A stretch of DNA of 64,000 nucleotides from Tolypothrix sp. NIES-4075 (GCF_002218085.1 NZ_BDUC01000003.1:717666-781665); one strand, 5' to 3'; positions 1 to 9,711 are shown, numbered from the stretch's first letter. The notes: generated by a model not told the origin, from the sequence alone. Numbers and translations: made by a program.

Positions 1-2
1 TC

Positions 3-377
3 ATAGAGTTAGTGGATGTTGATAATGAAAATTTACGAGCGTTGTATTCTTCTGCTACTGCGTTAGTATTTCCTTCTCTTTATGAAGGGTTTGGCTGGCC
101 AATTATAGAAGCTCAAGCTTGTGGTTGTCCCGTGTTTATATCAAACCGTCCTCCGATGAATGAGGTGGGAGGAGAAGCAGCTATATACATAGAACCTGAT
201 AAGCCTGAAAAAGCCGCAGAAAAAATTCTTGACTGTTTTACTATATTAGAAGAATATAAAAAGAAAGGATTTGTTAATTGTCAAAGATTTCAAGTTGAAA
301 CAATGATTAGTCAATATATTGAAATTTATCAACAAGCTATTGGCGACAAATCTTTGAGTAAAGCTAAAATTATGTGA
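3..377 (+). CDS. Glycosyltransferase family 4, C-terminal part (cut by window edge)
   Basis: The reading frame is open to the left edge (codons ATA GAG TTA precede the GTG at 12), so this is the end of a longer gene. The visible part has the GT4 nucleotide-sugar site: a PSLYEGFGWPIIEA segment with the E-x7-E arrangement, then ACGCPVF and a helix-rich tail. GT4 enzymes are retaining GT-B glycosyltransferases that build polysaccharide or glycolipid at the cytoplasmic membrane. The next glycosyltransferase starts 13 bases downstream, so they are probably co-transcribed. The acceptor and sugar cannot be deduced. Confidence 0.85.
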   Translation: MELVDVDNENLRALYSSATALVFPSLYEGFGWPIIEAQACGCPVFISNRPPMNEVGGEAAIYIEPDKPEKAAEKILDCFTILEEYKKKGFVNCQRFQVETMISQYIEIYQQAIGDKSLSKAKIM

Positions 378-390
378 ATAAATTTCTGGT

Positions 391-1614
391 ATGACAAACT
401 TAAACGTAGACTCCGATAATTTGTTAAATCAGAATAGAAGCATCACAAATAACCGCCAACATCATAAATATAAGCATTTACACATATGGTTTCCTAATAT
501 TTTTGAATTTAAAGGTGGTATACAGGTCTATTCAGCTTTCTTGCTGGAGGCGTTACAAAGCTTATATCCTAATACTGAGTATGATGTTTTTCTCAAACAC
601 GATACTCGCTGCTTATCAAATGTTTCTCTTATAAATGGCATCCGATTTCACTTTGCAGGTAAGTGGCATATAAAGTTAAGAACGCTTGCCTTTGCTACTC
701 AAATTTTCAAATCTGGTGTTTGGCAAACCCCTAATCTGATTATCACTTCTCATTTGAATTTTACGGTAGTTGCCTATTTACTAAAACGCTTAAAAGGTAT
801 ACCATACTGGACTGTTGCTCACGGTGTTGATGCTTGGAATATCACAAACCCAACCCTCAAAAATGCTCTTTACCATGCCGATCGCATTCTAGCGGTGAGT
901 AATTACACACGCGATCGCCTACTGAAAGAACAGAATCTAGATCCAAGTAAAATTTCCCTTTTACCTAATACCTTCGACCCCAGTCGCTTCAAAATTGATG
1001 GCAAACCTTTGCATTTGTTAGAGCGATACAAACTAAAAGCCGAACAACCAATTATTTTAACCGTTACTCGTTTAGCTCGCAGTGATGGGTATAAAGGCTA
1101 TGATAAAATTCTCCAAGCTTTACCTGAAATTAAGCGTCAGCTTCCAGATGTTCATTACATTCTAGTTGGCAAAGGCGACGATCGCCTCCGCATCGAACAG
1201 CTAATTGTTCAGCTAAACCTGCAAGATTGCGTTACCTTAGCAGGCTTTGTTGCTGATAGCGAACTTGGCGATCATTACAATATATGCGATGTTTTTGCTA
1301 TGCCCAGTCGCGGAGAAGGATTTGGGATAGTCTACCTTGAAGCACTAGCTTGCGGCAAACCTACTTTAGGCGGAAATCAGGATGGTGCTATCGATGCACT
1401 TTGTCATGGTGAGTTGGGAGCCTTGGTCGATCCTCAAGATGTGGGTGCGATCGCTCAAACTCTCATTCAAATTTTACAAGGTACTTATCCCAATCCTCTG
1501 ATGTATCAAAGAGAAGTTTTACGGCAAAAAGTGATTGATACCTTCGGGTTTGTGCGATTCCAACACACTTTAGCTGATGTAATGAAAAACTCCCCCATCG
1601 GATCTCAAAAATGA
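391..1614 (+). CDS. Glycosyltransferase family 4
   Basis: A 407-residue protein of normal GT-B size. The N-terminal half has the acceptor-domain glycine motif (FKGGIQVYS, about 40-48). The C-terminal half has the donor domain: TVTRLARSDGYKGYD, LVGKGDDR, then GEGFGIVYLEALACGKPT with the GT4 E-x7-E signature. It is expected to transfer a sugar to a growing exopolysaccharide or lipid-linked oligosaccharide. Its last codons overlap the start of the following gene (ATGA at 1611-1614), which indicates translational coupling. Sugar specificity cannot be read from the sequence. Confidence 0.88.
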   Translation: MTNLNVDSDNLLNQNRSITNNRQHHKYKHLHIWFPNIFEFKGGIQVYSAFLLEALQSLYPNTEYDVFLKHDTRCLSNVSLINGIRFHFAGKWHIKLRTLAFATQIFKSGVWQTPNLIITSHLNFTVVAYLLKRLKGIPYWTVAHGVDAWNITNPTLKNALYHADRILAVSNYTRDRLLKEQNLDPSKISLLPNTFDPSRFKIDGKPLHLLERYKLKAEQPIILTVTRLARSDGYKGYDKILQALPEIKRQLPDVHYILVGKGDDRLRIEQLIVQLNLQDCVTLAGFVADSELGDHYNICDVFAMPSRGEGFGIVYLEALACGKPTLGGNQDGAIDALCHGELGALVDPQDVGAIAQTLIQILQGTYPNPLMYQREVLRQKVIDTFGFVRFQHTLADVMKNSPIGSQK

Positions 1615-2822
1615 AAATTCTTCATGTCATCCCCTCTGTAAGTCAGGTACGGGGTGGTACCAGCCAAGCTGTTTTGGATATGGTTAAGGCGTTGCGGGCA
1701 AACAATGTCGATGCGGAGATTGCTACGACTAACGATAATGGTTCTGGATTGCTTGATGTGCCCTTACAAAAGCGTATTGAGTACCAACAAGTGCCAGTTT
1801 GGTTTTTTTCTCGCTTTTCACCGAATGTCGCTTCTGTCAGAGAATACGCTTTTTCTCTGGAGCTAACGACATGGCTGTGGAATAACATTTATAAGTACGA
1901 TATTTTACACATTCACGCCATTTTTTCCTACCCATCGACCATTGCAATGGCGATCGCTCGTCTGAAAAATGTCCCTTATATTGTTCTTCCACATGGTTTA
2001 CTCTGTACTTGGTCATTGCAGCAAAGCACCCGCAAAAAGCAAATTTACCTCAGATTGATAGAACGAGCTAACCTCAACAACAGTCAAGCTATCCACTTTA
2101 CTTCTCAACAAGAACAGCAGGAATCTCAACTAGGACTGAGCGTAGCTAGTTGTGTATTACCCTTAGGGCTTTCGTTGCCAACTCCGCTTTTAGATGCTCG
2201 TTTGGGTCTGCGGCAGCGCTTTAATATTCCAGCAGAGGAACCCGTGATTTTGTTTTTGTCTCGCTTGCATCCTAAAAAAGGACTAGATTATCTCATCTCA
2301 TCCCTGAGCAAAGTGAGCCATCACCGTTTCAGTTTTATTTTGGCAGGTAGCGGTACCCCAGAGTACGAAGCCGAAATTAACTCTTTGCTCATTTCTAGTG
2401 GGTTGCGCGATCGCACTCATGTTGTTGGATTTGTCCAAGGAGAGGAAAAAGACCTCTTGATCCAAGGCTCAGATTTATTTGTCCTTACCTCCCACTCGGA
2501 AAACTTTGGTGTAGCAGTCCTAGAAGCTTTAGCTGTCGGTACAACAGTCCTCCTGACTCCTGGTGTGGCACTAGCTTCTATTGTCAAACAATATCAACTT
2601 GGTTACGTCACCGAACTGGATGTATTAGCGATCGCCAATGCTTTGGAAGATTACCTCAACGATCCTCAAGCTGCTAAACAAATGGGCGATCGTGCTCGTC
2701 AGCTGGTTTCTGAAAAATATACCTGGAGACAGATTGCCTGTGAAATGCAACAGATGTATGTAGAGATCCTTCAACGAGGAGGCTGGGGGCAGGGGGGGGA
2801 ATGGAAAAAGATATGGTATTAA
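1611..2822 (+). CDS. Glycosyltransferase family 4
   Basis: A 403-residue GT-B protein that starts on the ATGA overlap with the previous gene. The N-terminus has the typical beta-strand and glycine loop (ILHVIPSVSQVRGGTSQAV). The donor half shows LFLSRLHPKKGLDYL, LAGSGTPEYEAEI and SENFGVAVLEALAVGTTVLL, the E-x7-E motif of GT4. Probably part of the same polysaccharide operon. The final residues (RGGWGQGGEW...) come from a G-rich stretch beside a short low-complexity spacer, so the original C-terminus may have been altered by repeat-like sequence. Confidence 0.87.
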   Translation: MKILHVIPSVSQVRGGTSQAVLDMVKALRANNVDAEIATTNDNGSGLLDVPLQKRIEYQQVPVWFFSRFSPNVASVREYAFSLELTTWLWNNIYKYDILHIHAIFSYPSTIAMAIARLKNVPYIVLPHGLLCTWSLQQSTRKKQIYLRLIERANLNNSQAIHFTSQQEQQESQLGLSVASCVLPLGLSLPTPLLDARLGLRQRFNIPAEEPVILFLSRLHPKKGLDYLISSLSKVSHHRFSFILAGSGTPEYEAEINSLLISSGLRDRTHVVGFVQGEEKDLLIQGSDLFVLTSHSENFGVAVLEALAVGTTVLLTPGVALASIVKQYQLGYVTELDVLAIANALEDYLNDPQAAKQMGDRARQLVSEKYTWRQIACEMQQMYVEILQRGGWGQGGEWKKIWY

Positions 2823-2910
2823 ATAATACGCAATTTTCTTCTCCCTGCTCCCTGCTAAGAGCTCCCTTGCCTCTTTTTCAACGAAAGCTTGTTCTCGCTT
2901 TCAACTAATT

Positions 2911-3678
2911 ATGCTGAATGAAATTACGCCACTCATTCTTACTTATAATGAAGCAGCAAACATTGAGCGCACCCTTAAGCATCTTACCTGGGCTGAAAAG
3001 ATTGTTGTCATTGACAGCTACAGCACCGATGAAACTTTAGAAATTTTGCATTCCTATGTACAGGTTCAGGTCTTTGGGCGAAAATTTGATACCCATGCCA
3101 AACAATGGAACTACGGTTTACAGCAAGTTAAATCCCCGTGGGTTCTTTCCCTTGATGCAGACTACATCATCACTGATGAGCTAACCGCTGAAATCGCATC
3201 TTTGCCAGCAGATAGCGACATAGATGGCTACTTTGCTTTCTTCAAATACTGTGTTTTTGGCAAACCTTTAAGAAGCACAATATTGCCACCACGTCAAATC
3301 CTTTTTCGCCAAGAAAAGGCTATTTATATAGATGATGGTCATACTCAGTTGCTAGAAATTAATGGTAAATGTGGGATGCTTTCATCCTATATCCACCATG
3401 ACGATCGCAAACCTCTAAGTCGCTGGTTGTGGGCACAAGACCGCTATATGGTGATTGAAGCCAAAAAGATATTAGAAACTGCAAATAGCGAACTCAGCTT
3501 GAGCGATCGCATTCGCAAACAAAAAGTTCTGGCTCCTTTCATTGTTTTGTTTTATTGCCTCATCCTTAAAGGTGGTATTTTTGACGGTTGGCATGGTTGG
3601 TATTACGCACTTCAGCGTATCTTGGCAGAAATTCTGCTAGCAATTCATCTAATTGAAGCTGAGAAATTCAAACCTTAA
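2911..3678 (+). CDS. Glycosyltransferase family 2 (WaaE/KdtX-like)
   Basis: A 255-residue inverting GT-A enzyme. The N-terminus carries ILTYNEAANIERTL and VVIDSYSTDET, the UDP-sugar binding strand and the short SxSxDxT loop. LSLDADYIITDEL gives the metal-binding D-x-D. The second half (RQILFRQEKAIYIDDGHTQ, HHDDRKPLSRWLWAQDRYM) resembles the WaaE/KdtX branch that decorates LPS core or capsule. A hydrophobic C-terminus (LAPFIVLFYCLIL) may seat it on the membrane. It follows the GT4 genes with an 88-base gap. Confidence 0.85.
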   Translation: MLNEITPLILTYNEAANIERTLKHLTWAEKIVVIDSYSTDETLEILHSYVQVQVFGRKFDTHAKQWNYGLQQVKSPWVLSLDADYIITDELTAEIASLPADSDIDGYFAFFKYCVFGKPLRSTILPPRQILFRQEKAIYIDDGHTQLLEINGKCGMLSSYIHHDDRKPLSRWLWAQDRYMVIEAKKILETANSELSLSDRIRKQKVLAPFIVLFYCLILKGGIFDGWHGWYYALQRILAEILLAIHLIEAEKFKP

Positions 3679-3716
3679 TTCTGCTTTTTTTACATTAGTT
3701 TATCAAACTTAATCAT

Positions 3717-5459
3717 ATGAACATACTGGGAATTAACGCTTATCATGGCGATGCTTCAGCTTGCTTAATCCAAAACGGTGAACTGATTGCCGCAGTTGAA
3801 GAAGAACGGTTTAATCGAGTTAAACATTGGGCTGGATTTCCCGCAGAATCTATCCGCTATTGTTTAAAAGTGGGTGGTATTAGTGCGGCAGATTTAGAAC
3901 ATGTGGCTGTATCTTTCAATCCGAAAGCTAACTTAAATCGCAAGCTATTATTTACTCTGCAAAATCGTCCTTCTGTGCGATCGCTTTTGGATCGATTTAA
4001 CAAGCAAAGCAAATCTGCGAGTCTCCTGCAACAGCTAGCCGATGCCTGTCACTGCCAAAGCGAAGATATTCGCGCCAAAATCCATAACTTAGAACATCAT
4101 ACCACCCATTTAGCTGGTAGTTTTTTTGTTTCTCCCTTTGAAGAAGCGGCAATTCTCTCAATCGACGGGATGGGAGATTTTGTCAGCACTCTGTTAGCTG
4201 CCGGACGCGGTAACGAGTTAGAATATTTTTCTCGCACTCACTATCCCCATTCCGTCGGCTACCTCTACAATGCTGTTAGTTTATACCTGGGCTTTCCCGC
4301 TTACGGGGATGAGTATAAAGTCATGGGATTGGCTCCCTATGGCGAACCTGAATATTTAGAAGCGTTTCGCCGAATTATATATCCTAAAGGAGACAGCTTT
4401 GAATTAAATTTAGACTACTTTACCCACCACACCCAAGGTATTGCTATGAATTGGGAAAGTGGTTCTCCAACTGTTCAACCATTCCACAGTCCAGAGTTAG
4501 AAAAATTACTTGGTGCAGCGCGAGATCCGAAATCGGAAGTGACATCAAAGCATCAAAATATTGCCGCATCTGTGCAAGCTGTGACTGAAGAAATTATCTT
4601 TCATCTGCTGAATCGTTTAAGCGATCGCTACAAAAGCGAAAATCTCTGTTTGGTGGGTGGTGTAGCGATGAATTCTGTCGCCAACGGTAAAATCACTCAA
4701 AATACCCCCTTTAAAAATGTCTACACTCCCATCGGTGCGGCTGACAACGGCACATGCTTTGGTGCAGCTTTTTATGTGTGGCATCAAATGCTAAAACAAC
4801 CGAGAAAATTTGTTTTAAATCATGCTTACTGGGGGTCAGAATTTAGTAATGAAGAATGTTTGTTAGCTTTGCAACACCACAATTTGCAACCGAAAAAATT
4901 AGAGCGGGATGCACTATTAAATCATGTTGTCGATACTCTGTGTGAAGGTAAAGTAATCGGTTGGTTTCAAGGCAGAATGGAGTTTGGTGCTAGAGCTTTA
5001 GGCAATCGAACCCTTTTAGCCGACCCGCGTCGCGCTGATATGCGAGATATAATCAACCTGAAAATCAAATTCCGGGAAAAGTTTCGCCCCTTCGCTCCTA
5101 GTATTTTAGAAGAAAGAGTAGGTGAATACTTTGAAATCGATGAGGCAGCACCGTTCATGGAAAAAGTCTTTAAAATTCGCTCTCAAAAAAGAGAACAAAT
5201 TCCTGCTGTCACCCATGTTGACGGTACTGGACGCTTACAAAGTGTCAGTCGCAGTACCAATCCCCTCTATTGGGACTTAATTAATACTTTTGATCAACGT
5301 ACAGGTGTTCCCATTGTTCTCAACACATCCCTCAACGAAAATGAACCCATCGTCCGGACACCAGATGAAGCTATCAAGTGCTTCTTAAGAACTCATATGG
5401 ATGCTATTGTCTTAGGTTCTTATTATGTAGAACGCAGCGATATCAAAGTTGGTGGTTGA
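3717..5459 (+). CDS. Carbamoyltransferase, NodU/CmcH family
   Basis: A 580-residue protein of the usual family length. It starts with the Kae1/ASKHA-like fold (ILGINAYHGDASACLIQNGELIAAVEEERFNR). It has the metal-site histidines in HHTTHLAGSFF (about 136-146), a nucleotide-binding SIDGMGDF segment and the conserved LVGGVAMNSVANG. The C-terminal YrdC-like part includes GRMEFGARALGNRTLLADPR and FREKFRPFAPSILEE. These enzymes use carbamoyl phosphate and ATP to O-carbamoylate a sugar or natural product. Lying behind four glycosyltransferases, it most likely modifies the polysaccharide they make. The stop codon directly abuts a heptamer-repeat tract. Confidence 0.9.
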   Translation: MNILGINAYHGDASACLIQNGELIAAVEEERFNRVKHWAGFPAESIRYCLKVGGISAADLEHVAVSFNPKANLNRKLLFTLQNRPSVRSLLDRFNKQSKSASLLQQLADACHCQSEDIRAKIHNLEHHTTHLAGSFFVSPFEEAAILSIDGMGDFVSTLLAAGRGNELEYFSRTHYPHSVGYLYNAVSLYLGFPAYGDEYKVMGLAPYGEPEYLEAFRRIIYPKGDSFELNLDYFTHHTQGIAMNWESGSPTVQPFHSPELEKLLGAARDPKSEVTSKHQNIAASVQAVTEEIIFHLLNRLSDRYKSENLCLVGGVAMNSVANGKITQNTPFKNVYTPIGAADNGTCFGAAFYVWHQMLKQPRKFVLNHAYWGSEFSNEECLLALQHHNLQPKKLERDALLNHVVDTLCEGKVIGWFQGRMEFGARALGNRTLLADPRRADMRDIINLKIKFREKFRPFAPSILEERVGEYFEIDEAAPFMEKVFKIRSQKREQIPAVTHVDGTGRLQSVSRSTNPLYWDLINTFDQRTGVPIVLNTSLNENEPIVRTPDEAIKCFLRTHMDAIVLGSYYVERSDIKVGG

Positions 5460-5930
5460 TAGTGGGTAATGGGTAATGGGTAATGGGTAATGGGTAATGG
5501 GTAATCGGTAATGGGCATTGGTCCGGACACCTGCACAGGAAGGCAATGCCCTCCGCAACGCAGTGTGTCCGCCATCGGCAGTGCCTTGCGCGGGGAACCC
5601 CAACGCCAGGTGCCGATGGCGTTCGTGACCTCCGCACAGCACTGGCTCCGCAACGCACTGCCTCCCCTTTCCCCTTTTCCCCTCTTCAAATTCCCACTAA
5701 CCACTAACCACTAACCACCAACCACCAAAGGGATTTTTGGCGATCGCATCTATTTTAGACTTGACAAAAACCTTGATTGATGTATCAAAATTTCACTTTT
5801 GATTAATTTTCGTAACCTGAAAGCGATTGTTTTCAGGTTTAGGGAAGTTCTGCGGCAAATAATGCGATAAGTTAACTATAATACTGGCAGTTATGCCTAG
5901 CACGACGAATTTGATGCTACTTCTTCTATA
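5460..5930. other. Gene-free spacer: heptamers, GC-rich palindromic insert, leader of the secretion cluster
   Basis: After the heptamer tract, 5517-5680 is clearly more GC-rich than its surroundings and contains an 11-bp inverted repeat (5570-5580 with 5611-5621, CGCCATCGGCA), so it looks like an inserted repeat. A low-complexity ACCACTA/ACCACCA run follows at about 5697-5727. The remaining AT-rich 200 bases precede the type IV secretion cluster and should hold its promoter, but no promoter could be fixed by eye. No protein gene is supported here. Confidence 0.6.
5461..5518. repeat. Heptamer tandem repeat (STRR), TGGGTAA unit
   Basis: About eight near-perfect copies of a 7-bp unit (TGGGTAA) begin immediately after the carbamoyltransferase stop codon. 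One copy is changed to TCGGTAA. Short tandemly repeated sequences of 7 bp are a known feature of heterocystous cyanobacterial genomes. Short open frames on either strand here are repeat artefacts. Confidence 0.9.
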
Positions 5931-6587
5931 ATGTATAAAATATATTTTTCAGAAGTAATAGTAAAATTCATGTCCAAAGAAAGTATTAATGAGATAGTTT
6001 TTCTCAAAACTTTGACACGTAGTGCGAGCAAAATATCTCCGAAATTGACAGGAATACTCGAATCCTGGCGTTTTCGGCTGATTGAATCTGTTCCATTTTT
6101 GATTGCTTGTGCAGTATTTCTAAGCGTTATCAGCCTGAAAAGTCCTATCCTGCTTTTTTGTCTACTTGTTGGTAGTTTAATTACAATAATTATACAGCAA
6201 ATTGGGCACCAGGTACATCTACCCAAGCGATCGCTCATATTGTTACAAATCTTAGCAGTAGCGATCGTCTTGAGTTTATTTTGGTTAGACTATTTTGCAG
6301 TTCCCGCACAAGCCCAATTTTTTAAGAGAGCTGAAGATTTTTTTAGGGGCACTCTCACAAAAGATGCAGGAACAAACGATGGTACCCAAGCAGCAGTTAG
6401 TTTAATATTCAATGTGTTGCGGGCAATTTACTTACTTTACATAGCAGTTTCTTTAATTGGTGTTATTAACGCAGTTCGCAAAGATGAAGATTGGCAAACT
6501 ATCGCAAGAACTCCTTTATTAGTAGTTGTCGCCGTCACAATTGCTGATGTTCTCACAGGCTTTATAATTGGCGATACTAGTAAATAA
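5931..6587 (+). CDS. VirB2/TrbC-like pilin precursor with extended N-terminus
   Basis: A 218-residue membrane protein. The C-terminal 90 residues look like a VirB2/TrbC pilin. A hydrophobic segment ends in VPAQAQFF, a good signal-peptidase AxA site. The mature part then has two hydrophobic helices (LLYIAVSLIGVI and LLVVVAVTIADVLTGFIIG) joined by a short charged loop (NAVRKDEDW). The first 110 residues add two more hydrophobic segments, which ordinary VirB2 proteins lack. ATG 5970 is an alternative start. It is the first gene of the cluster and lies just before VirB3/VirB4-like genes, as in other type IV systems. The family call is inferred from topology and order. Confidence 0.6.
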   Translation: MYKIYFSEVIVKFMSKESINEIVFLKTLTRSASKISPKLTGILESWRFRLIESVPFLIACAVFLSVISLKSPILLFCLLVGSLITIIIQQIGHQVHLPKRSLILLQILAVAIVLSLFWLDYFAVPAQAQFFKRAEDFFRGTLTKDAGTNDGTQAAVSLIFNVLRAIYLLYIAVSLIGVINAVRKDEDWQTIARTPLLVVVAVTIADVLTGFIIGDTSK

Positions 6588-6623
6588 TTTATTTAGATAA
6601 AATGAAAAAAAGCTAAAAATTCC

Positions 6624-6992
6624 ATGACTCAAGACAAAGAAAAAGACTTTCGTCCAGTCAATCAAATTTTAGGAAGCCAACCTTCATTAGGACCAATCCC
6701 CGCCGATCAAGTCCTTCCTTGGACGCTTATTGCCCTAGCTGCTTATTTTATCATCAACGGAATTTTTGGGGGAATTTTTCCAGACGACTTTCAAAAATGG
6801 TTGTGGACGATACTAATTACTATTTGGGGAATGGCAACTTGGTGGATATTAACAGGTGGTAGGAGTTGGCGTTTTTTAAGTAAATTTGTTGGTGTTCCTG
6901 CTTGGACTAGAGGCTTTGCTCGTTATCAAAGCATACTATTCGTAAACCATGAAGCAAAAAATCGGAAAACAAAGCGTCGGCGTCGCAAGTAG
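6624..6992 (+). CDS. VirB3-like inner-membrane protein
   Basis: A 122-residue protein with two hydrophobic segments around residues 30-50 and 62-78 (LIALAAYFIINGIFGG; WLWTILITIWGMATWWIL) and a basic tail ending RKTKRRRRK. VirB3/TraL proteins are small, have one or two membrane helices and sit directly before, or fused to, the VirB4 ATPase. This gene overlaps the ATPase gene by 44 bases. The assignment rests on topology and position; no diagnostic motif was seen. Confidence 0.5.
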   Translation: MTQDKEKDFRPVNQILGSQPSLGPIPADQVLPWTLIALAAYFIINGIFGGIFPDDFQKWLWTILITIWGMATWWILTGGRSWRFLSKFVGVPAWTRGFARYQSILFVNHEAKNRKTKRRRRK

Positions 6993-9693
6993 TGAGAGAT
7001 TAACACCATTTGAAGATGCTTTACACCTAGCGACAATGTTGCGCGTCTCACTTGGGGGACGTGATGTTGGCGCTTATCTTTTGACAAAGGGAACTCAAAA
7101 AAATAGATTTTGCTTTGTTTTTGGTTTTGAATGTCGAGGTATTCATACAACTTTAAGAGCAGACCAAATAGATACAATTATTAGTAATATTGAATCTGGT
7201 TTAAAAGACATTCCCGCTAATGAGAGAATAACCTTTCATTTGAGTTCTTTTAGTTCCGATAAAAAGCGACAAAAAGAACTAAGTTCAATCATAAAACAAA
7301 CGCCATCAAAAGATTTAAAATACTTGTTAATGGCGGAAAGAGCAAGAACAAAAGAACTTACTGCTTCTGGTATTCGCAAACCTAAATTTCTCAGAATTTA
7401 TGTAACTTATACCATTGAACCAAACTCCACCAATACAGATGATTCGATAGAAAGGCTTTTAGCTAAAGCTGAATCGTGGTGGTTGAAATTCAAAGGAGAT
7501 ATGGCAGAAGTGGAAAATCAGCGTATAGAAACCATTGTGAGCAATGCTTACAAACAAGGTTTTTATCGCTGGGAACAAATATTATCTAATCAAATGGCAT
7601 TGGATGTTAAGCCATTAACTAGTAATGAACTCTGGGGAGAAATATGGAGAAGATTTAATGATACCCCACCAATAGAAATTCCGCAATTAATGACTTTAGA
7701 TGAAAATGGACTGCACGAAGAAGCTTATTCCGATTTAGCTAGTACCAAATTACTTGTAGATAATATCCACAGTACAACTTTGCTGATGGAATCTAGTGTA
7801 CCTTGCGCCGATCGCTCGTGGGTTCATGTTAAGAATAATTATATTGGTGCATTAACATTTTTAGAAAAACCTGGTGGTTGGCAAAATAAATCTTCTCAAC
7901 TGCGCTATTTATGGGAATTGTTGGCAAGAGAAACAGTTGTTGATACAGAGATTTTTTGTGAATTAACTGCGGCAAATCCAGCATTGGTAAAAAATACATT
8001 GCAACGAGTGCTGAAGCAGTCGAATGTGACAGCAACGATCGCTCAAGAAAAAAGCCGAACTATTGATGTCAACGCTCAATTAAAATTAAGAAAATCCGTA
8101 GCAGCACAAGAACAATTATATGAAGGTGCAGTACCTATTTATACGGGGATAGCGATTTTTGTACATCGTCCAAGTGTGGAGAAATTAGACGAAGCAATAA
8201 GATATATTGAAAACTGTTTTCAACGTCCAGCAAGGGTAATTAGAGAAACAGAATATGCTTGGAAAATTTGGCTGCAAACTTTACCGATAGTTTGGGAAGG
8301 TTTGTTAGCAAAACCCTTCAACCGTCGGCAGTTGTATTTAACAAGTGAAGTACCGGGATTAATGCCTTTAGTATTAACTAAAGTAGGCGATCGCCAAGGT
8401 TTTGAATTGATTGCCGAGGAGGGAGGAACACCTGTATATTTAGATTTATTTAACGAGCATAAAAATTTAGCGCTGTTTGCGACAACTCGTGCTGGTAAAT
8501 CAGTATTGGTGTCAGGAATTTTAACTCAAGCTTTAGCGCATAACATTCCGGTAGTAGCGTTAGATTTTCCCAAACCAGATGGTACATCTACCTTCACCGA
8601 CTATACAGAGTTTATGGAGGAGAGTGGAGCATATTTTGATATTTCTAAACAATCGAATAACTTATTTGAACAGCCAGACTTGCGATCGCTAGATCCAGAA
8701 CAACAGCGCGATCGTCTGCTTGATTATACTGGCTTTTTAGAATCAGCCTTAATGACAATGGTTTTAGGCTCATCTACAGATAATCCATTGTTATCGCAAA
8801 CCGTGCGATCACTTCTTAATTTGGCTTTAACAGCATTCTTTGCAGATGAAGGTATAAAAGAGCGATATCGAATAGCGATCGCAGGGGGATTTGGCAGTCC
8901 AGCTTGGCAGAAAACCCCCACATTAAGAGATTTTCTTTATTTTTGCACAACAGAACATCTACAAATCAACTCTGTAAGTGGCAGAGTTGAAGATGCCTTA
9001 AGTCAAATTCAATTGCGCTTGCGATTTTGGCTTTCAAGTCGTGTAGGACAATCGATTTCTGCACCATCTAGCTTTCCCACCGATGCACAACTTTTGGTTT
9101 TTGCTCTGAGAAACCTCTCAGATAATGAAGATGCAGCAGTGCTATCTTTAAGTGCTTATTCAGCAGCATTACGACGCGCACTTAGCAGTCCAGCTTCGAT
9201 ATTCTTCATTGATGAAGCACCAATTCTATTTGAATTTGACCAAATTGCTGACTTAGTTGGCAGAATTTGTGCCAACGGTGCAAAAGCTGGAATTAGAGTT
9301 ATTTTATCAGCACAAGACCCCGATACCATCGCCAAATCTAAAGCCGCATCGAAAATTTTACAAAACTTAACAACACGATTAATCGGACGCATTCAACCCG
9401 TTGCCGTCGATAGTTTCATCGAAATATTAAAATATCCCCGTGAAATTATTTCTCGTAATGCTTCAGAAAGCTTCTTTCCTCGCAAAGAAGGCATTTATAG
9501 CCAATGGCTGTTAGATAATAACGGTATTTATACCTTCTGCCGCTATTATCCTGGTTACGAACAATTAGCAGTAGTTGCTAACAACCCCAACGAACAAGCT
9601 GCACGGAGTAAAATAATGCGACATCACAGCGATAAATATGAAGCAATTTCTACATTTGCACGTCAATTAGTAGCTTCATTACGTGGTAGTTAA
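6949..9693 (+). CDS. virB4: VirB4-like type IV secretion ATPase
   Basis: A 914-residue protein of VirB4/TraC size. The Walker A motif is ATTRAGKS (about 511-518), matching [AG]xxxxGK[ST]. Walker B is IFFIDEAP (about 750-757), followed by a sensor-like ILSAQDPDTI and an arginine-containing TTRLIGRIQ. The N-terminal 450 residues match the mixed alpha/beta region that docks to the inner-membrane complex. VirB4 hexamers energise pilus assembly and substrate transfer at the cytoplasmic face. The start overlaps the preceding small membrane gene, so the two are probably translationally coupled. The ATPase class is firm; assignment to a particular mating-pair type is not. Confidence 0.85.
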   Translation: MKQKIGKQSVGVASSERLTPFEDALHLATMLRVSLGGRDVGAYLLTKGTQKNRFCFVFGFECRGIHTTLRADQIDTIISNIESGLKDIPANERITFHLSSFSSDKKRQKELSSIIKQTPSKDLKYLLMAERARTKELTASGIRKPKFLRIYVTYTIEPNSTNTDDSIERLLAKAESWWLKFKGDMAEVENQRIETIVSNAYKQGFYRWEQILSNQMALDVKPLTSNELWGEIWRRFNDTPPIEIPQLMTLDENGLHEEAYSDLASTKLLVDNIHSTTLLMESSVPCADRSWVHVKNNYIGALTFLEKPGGWQNKSSQLRYLWELLARETVVDTEIFCELTAANPALVKNTLQRVLKQSNVTATIAQEKSRTIDVNAQLKLRKSVAAQEQLYEGAVPIYTGIAIFVHRPSVEKLDEAIRYIENCFQRPARVIRETEYAWKIWLQTLPIVWEGLLAKPFNRRQLYLTSEVPGLMPLVLTKVGDRQGFELIAEEGGTPVYLDLFNEHKNLALFATTRAGKSVLVSGILTQALAHNIPVVALDFPKPDGTSTFTDYTEFMEESGAYFDISKQSNNLFEQPDLRSLDPEQQRDRLLDYTGFLESALMTMVLGSSTDNPLLSQTVRSLLNLALTAFFADEGIKERYRIAIAGGFGSPAWQKTPTLRDFLYFCTTEHLQINSVSGRVEDALSQIQLRLRFWLSSRVGQSISAPSSFPTDAQLLVFALRNLSDNEDAAVLSLSAYSAALRRALSSPASIFFIDEAPILFEFDQIADLVGRICANGAKAGIRVILSAQDPDTIAKSKAASKILQNLTTRLIGRIQPVAVDSFIEILKYPREIISRNASESFFPRKEGIYSQWLLDNNGIYTFCRYYPGYEQLAVVANNPNEQAARSKIMRHHSDKYEAISTFARQLVASLRGS

Positions 9694-9711
9694 CACAGCA
9701 ATGTTAAAAAG

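Noticed and set aside
5412..5714. Four overlapping open frames on both strands after the carbamoyltransferase gene
   Set aside because: They run through heptamer repeats and a GC-rich palindromic insert, overlap each other, and have repeat-coded sequence (ITHYPLP).
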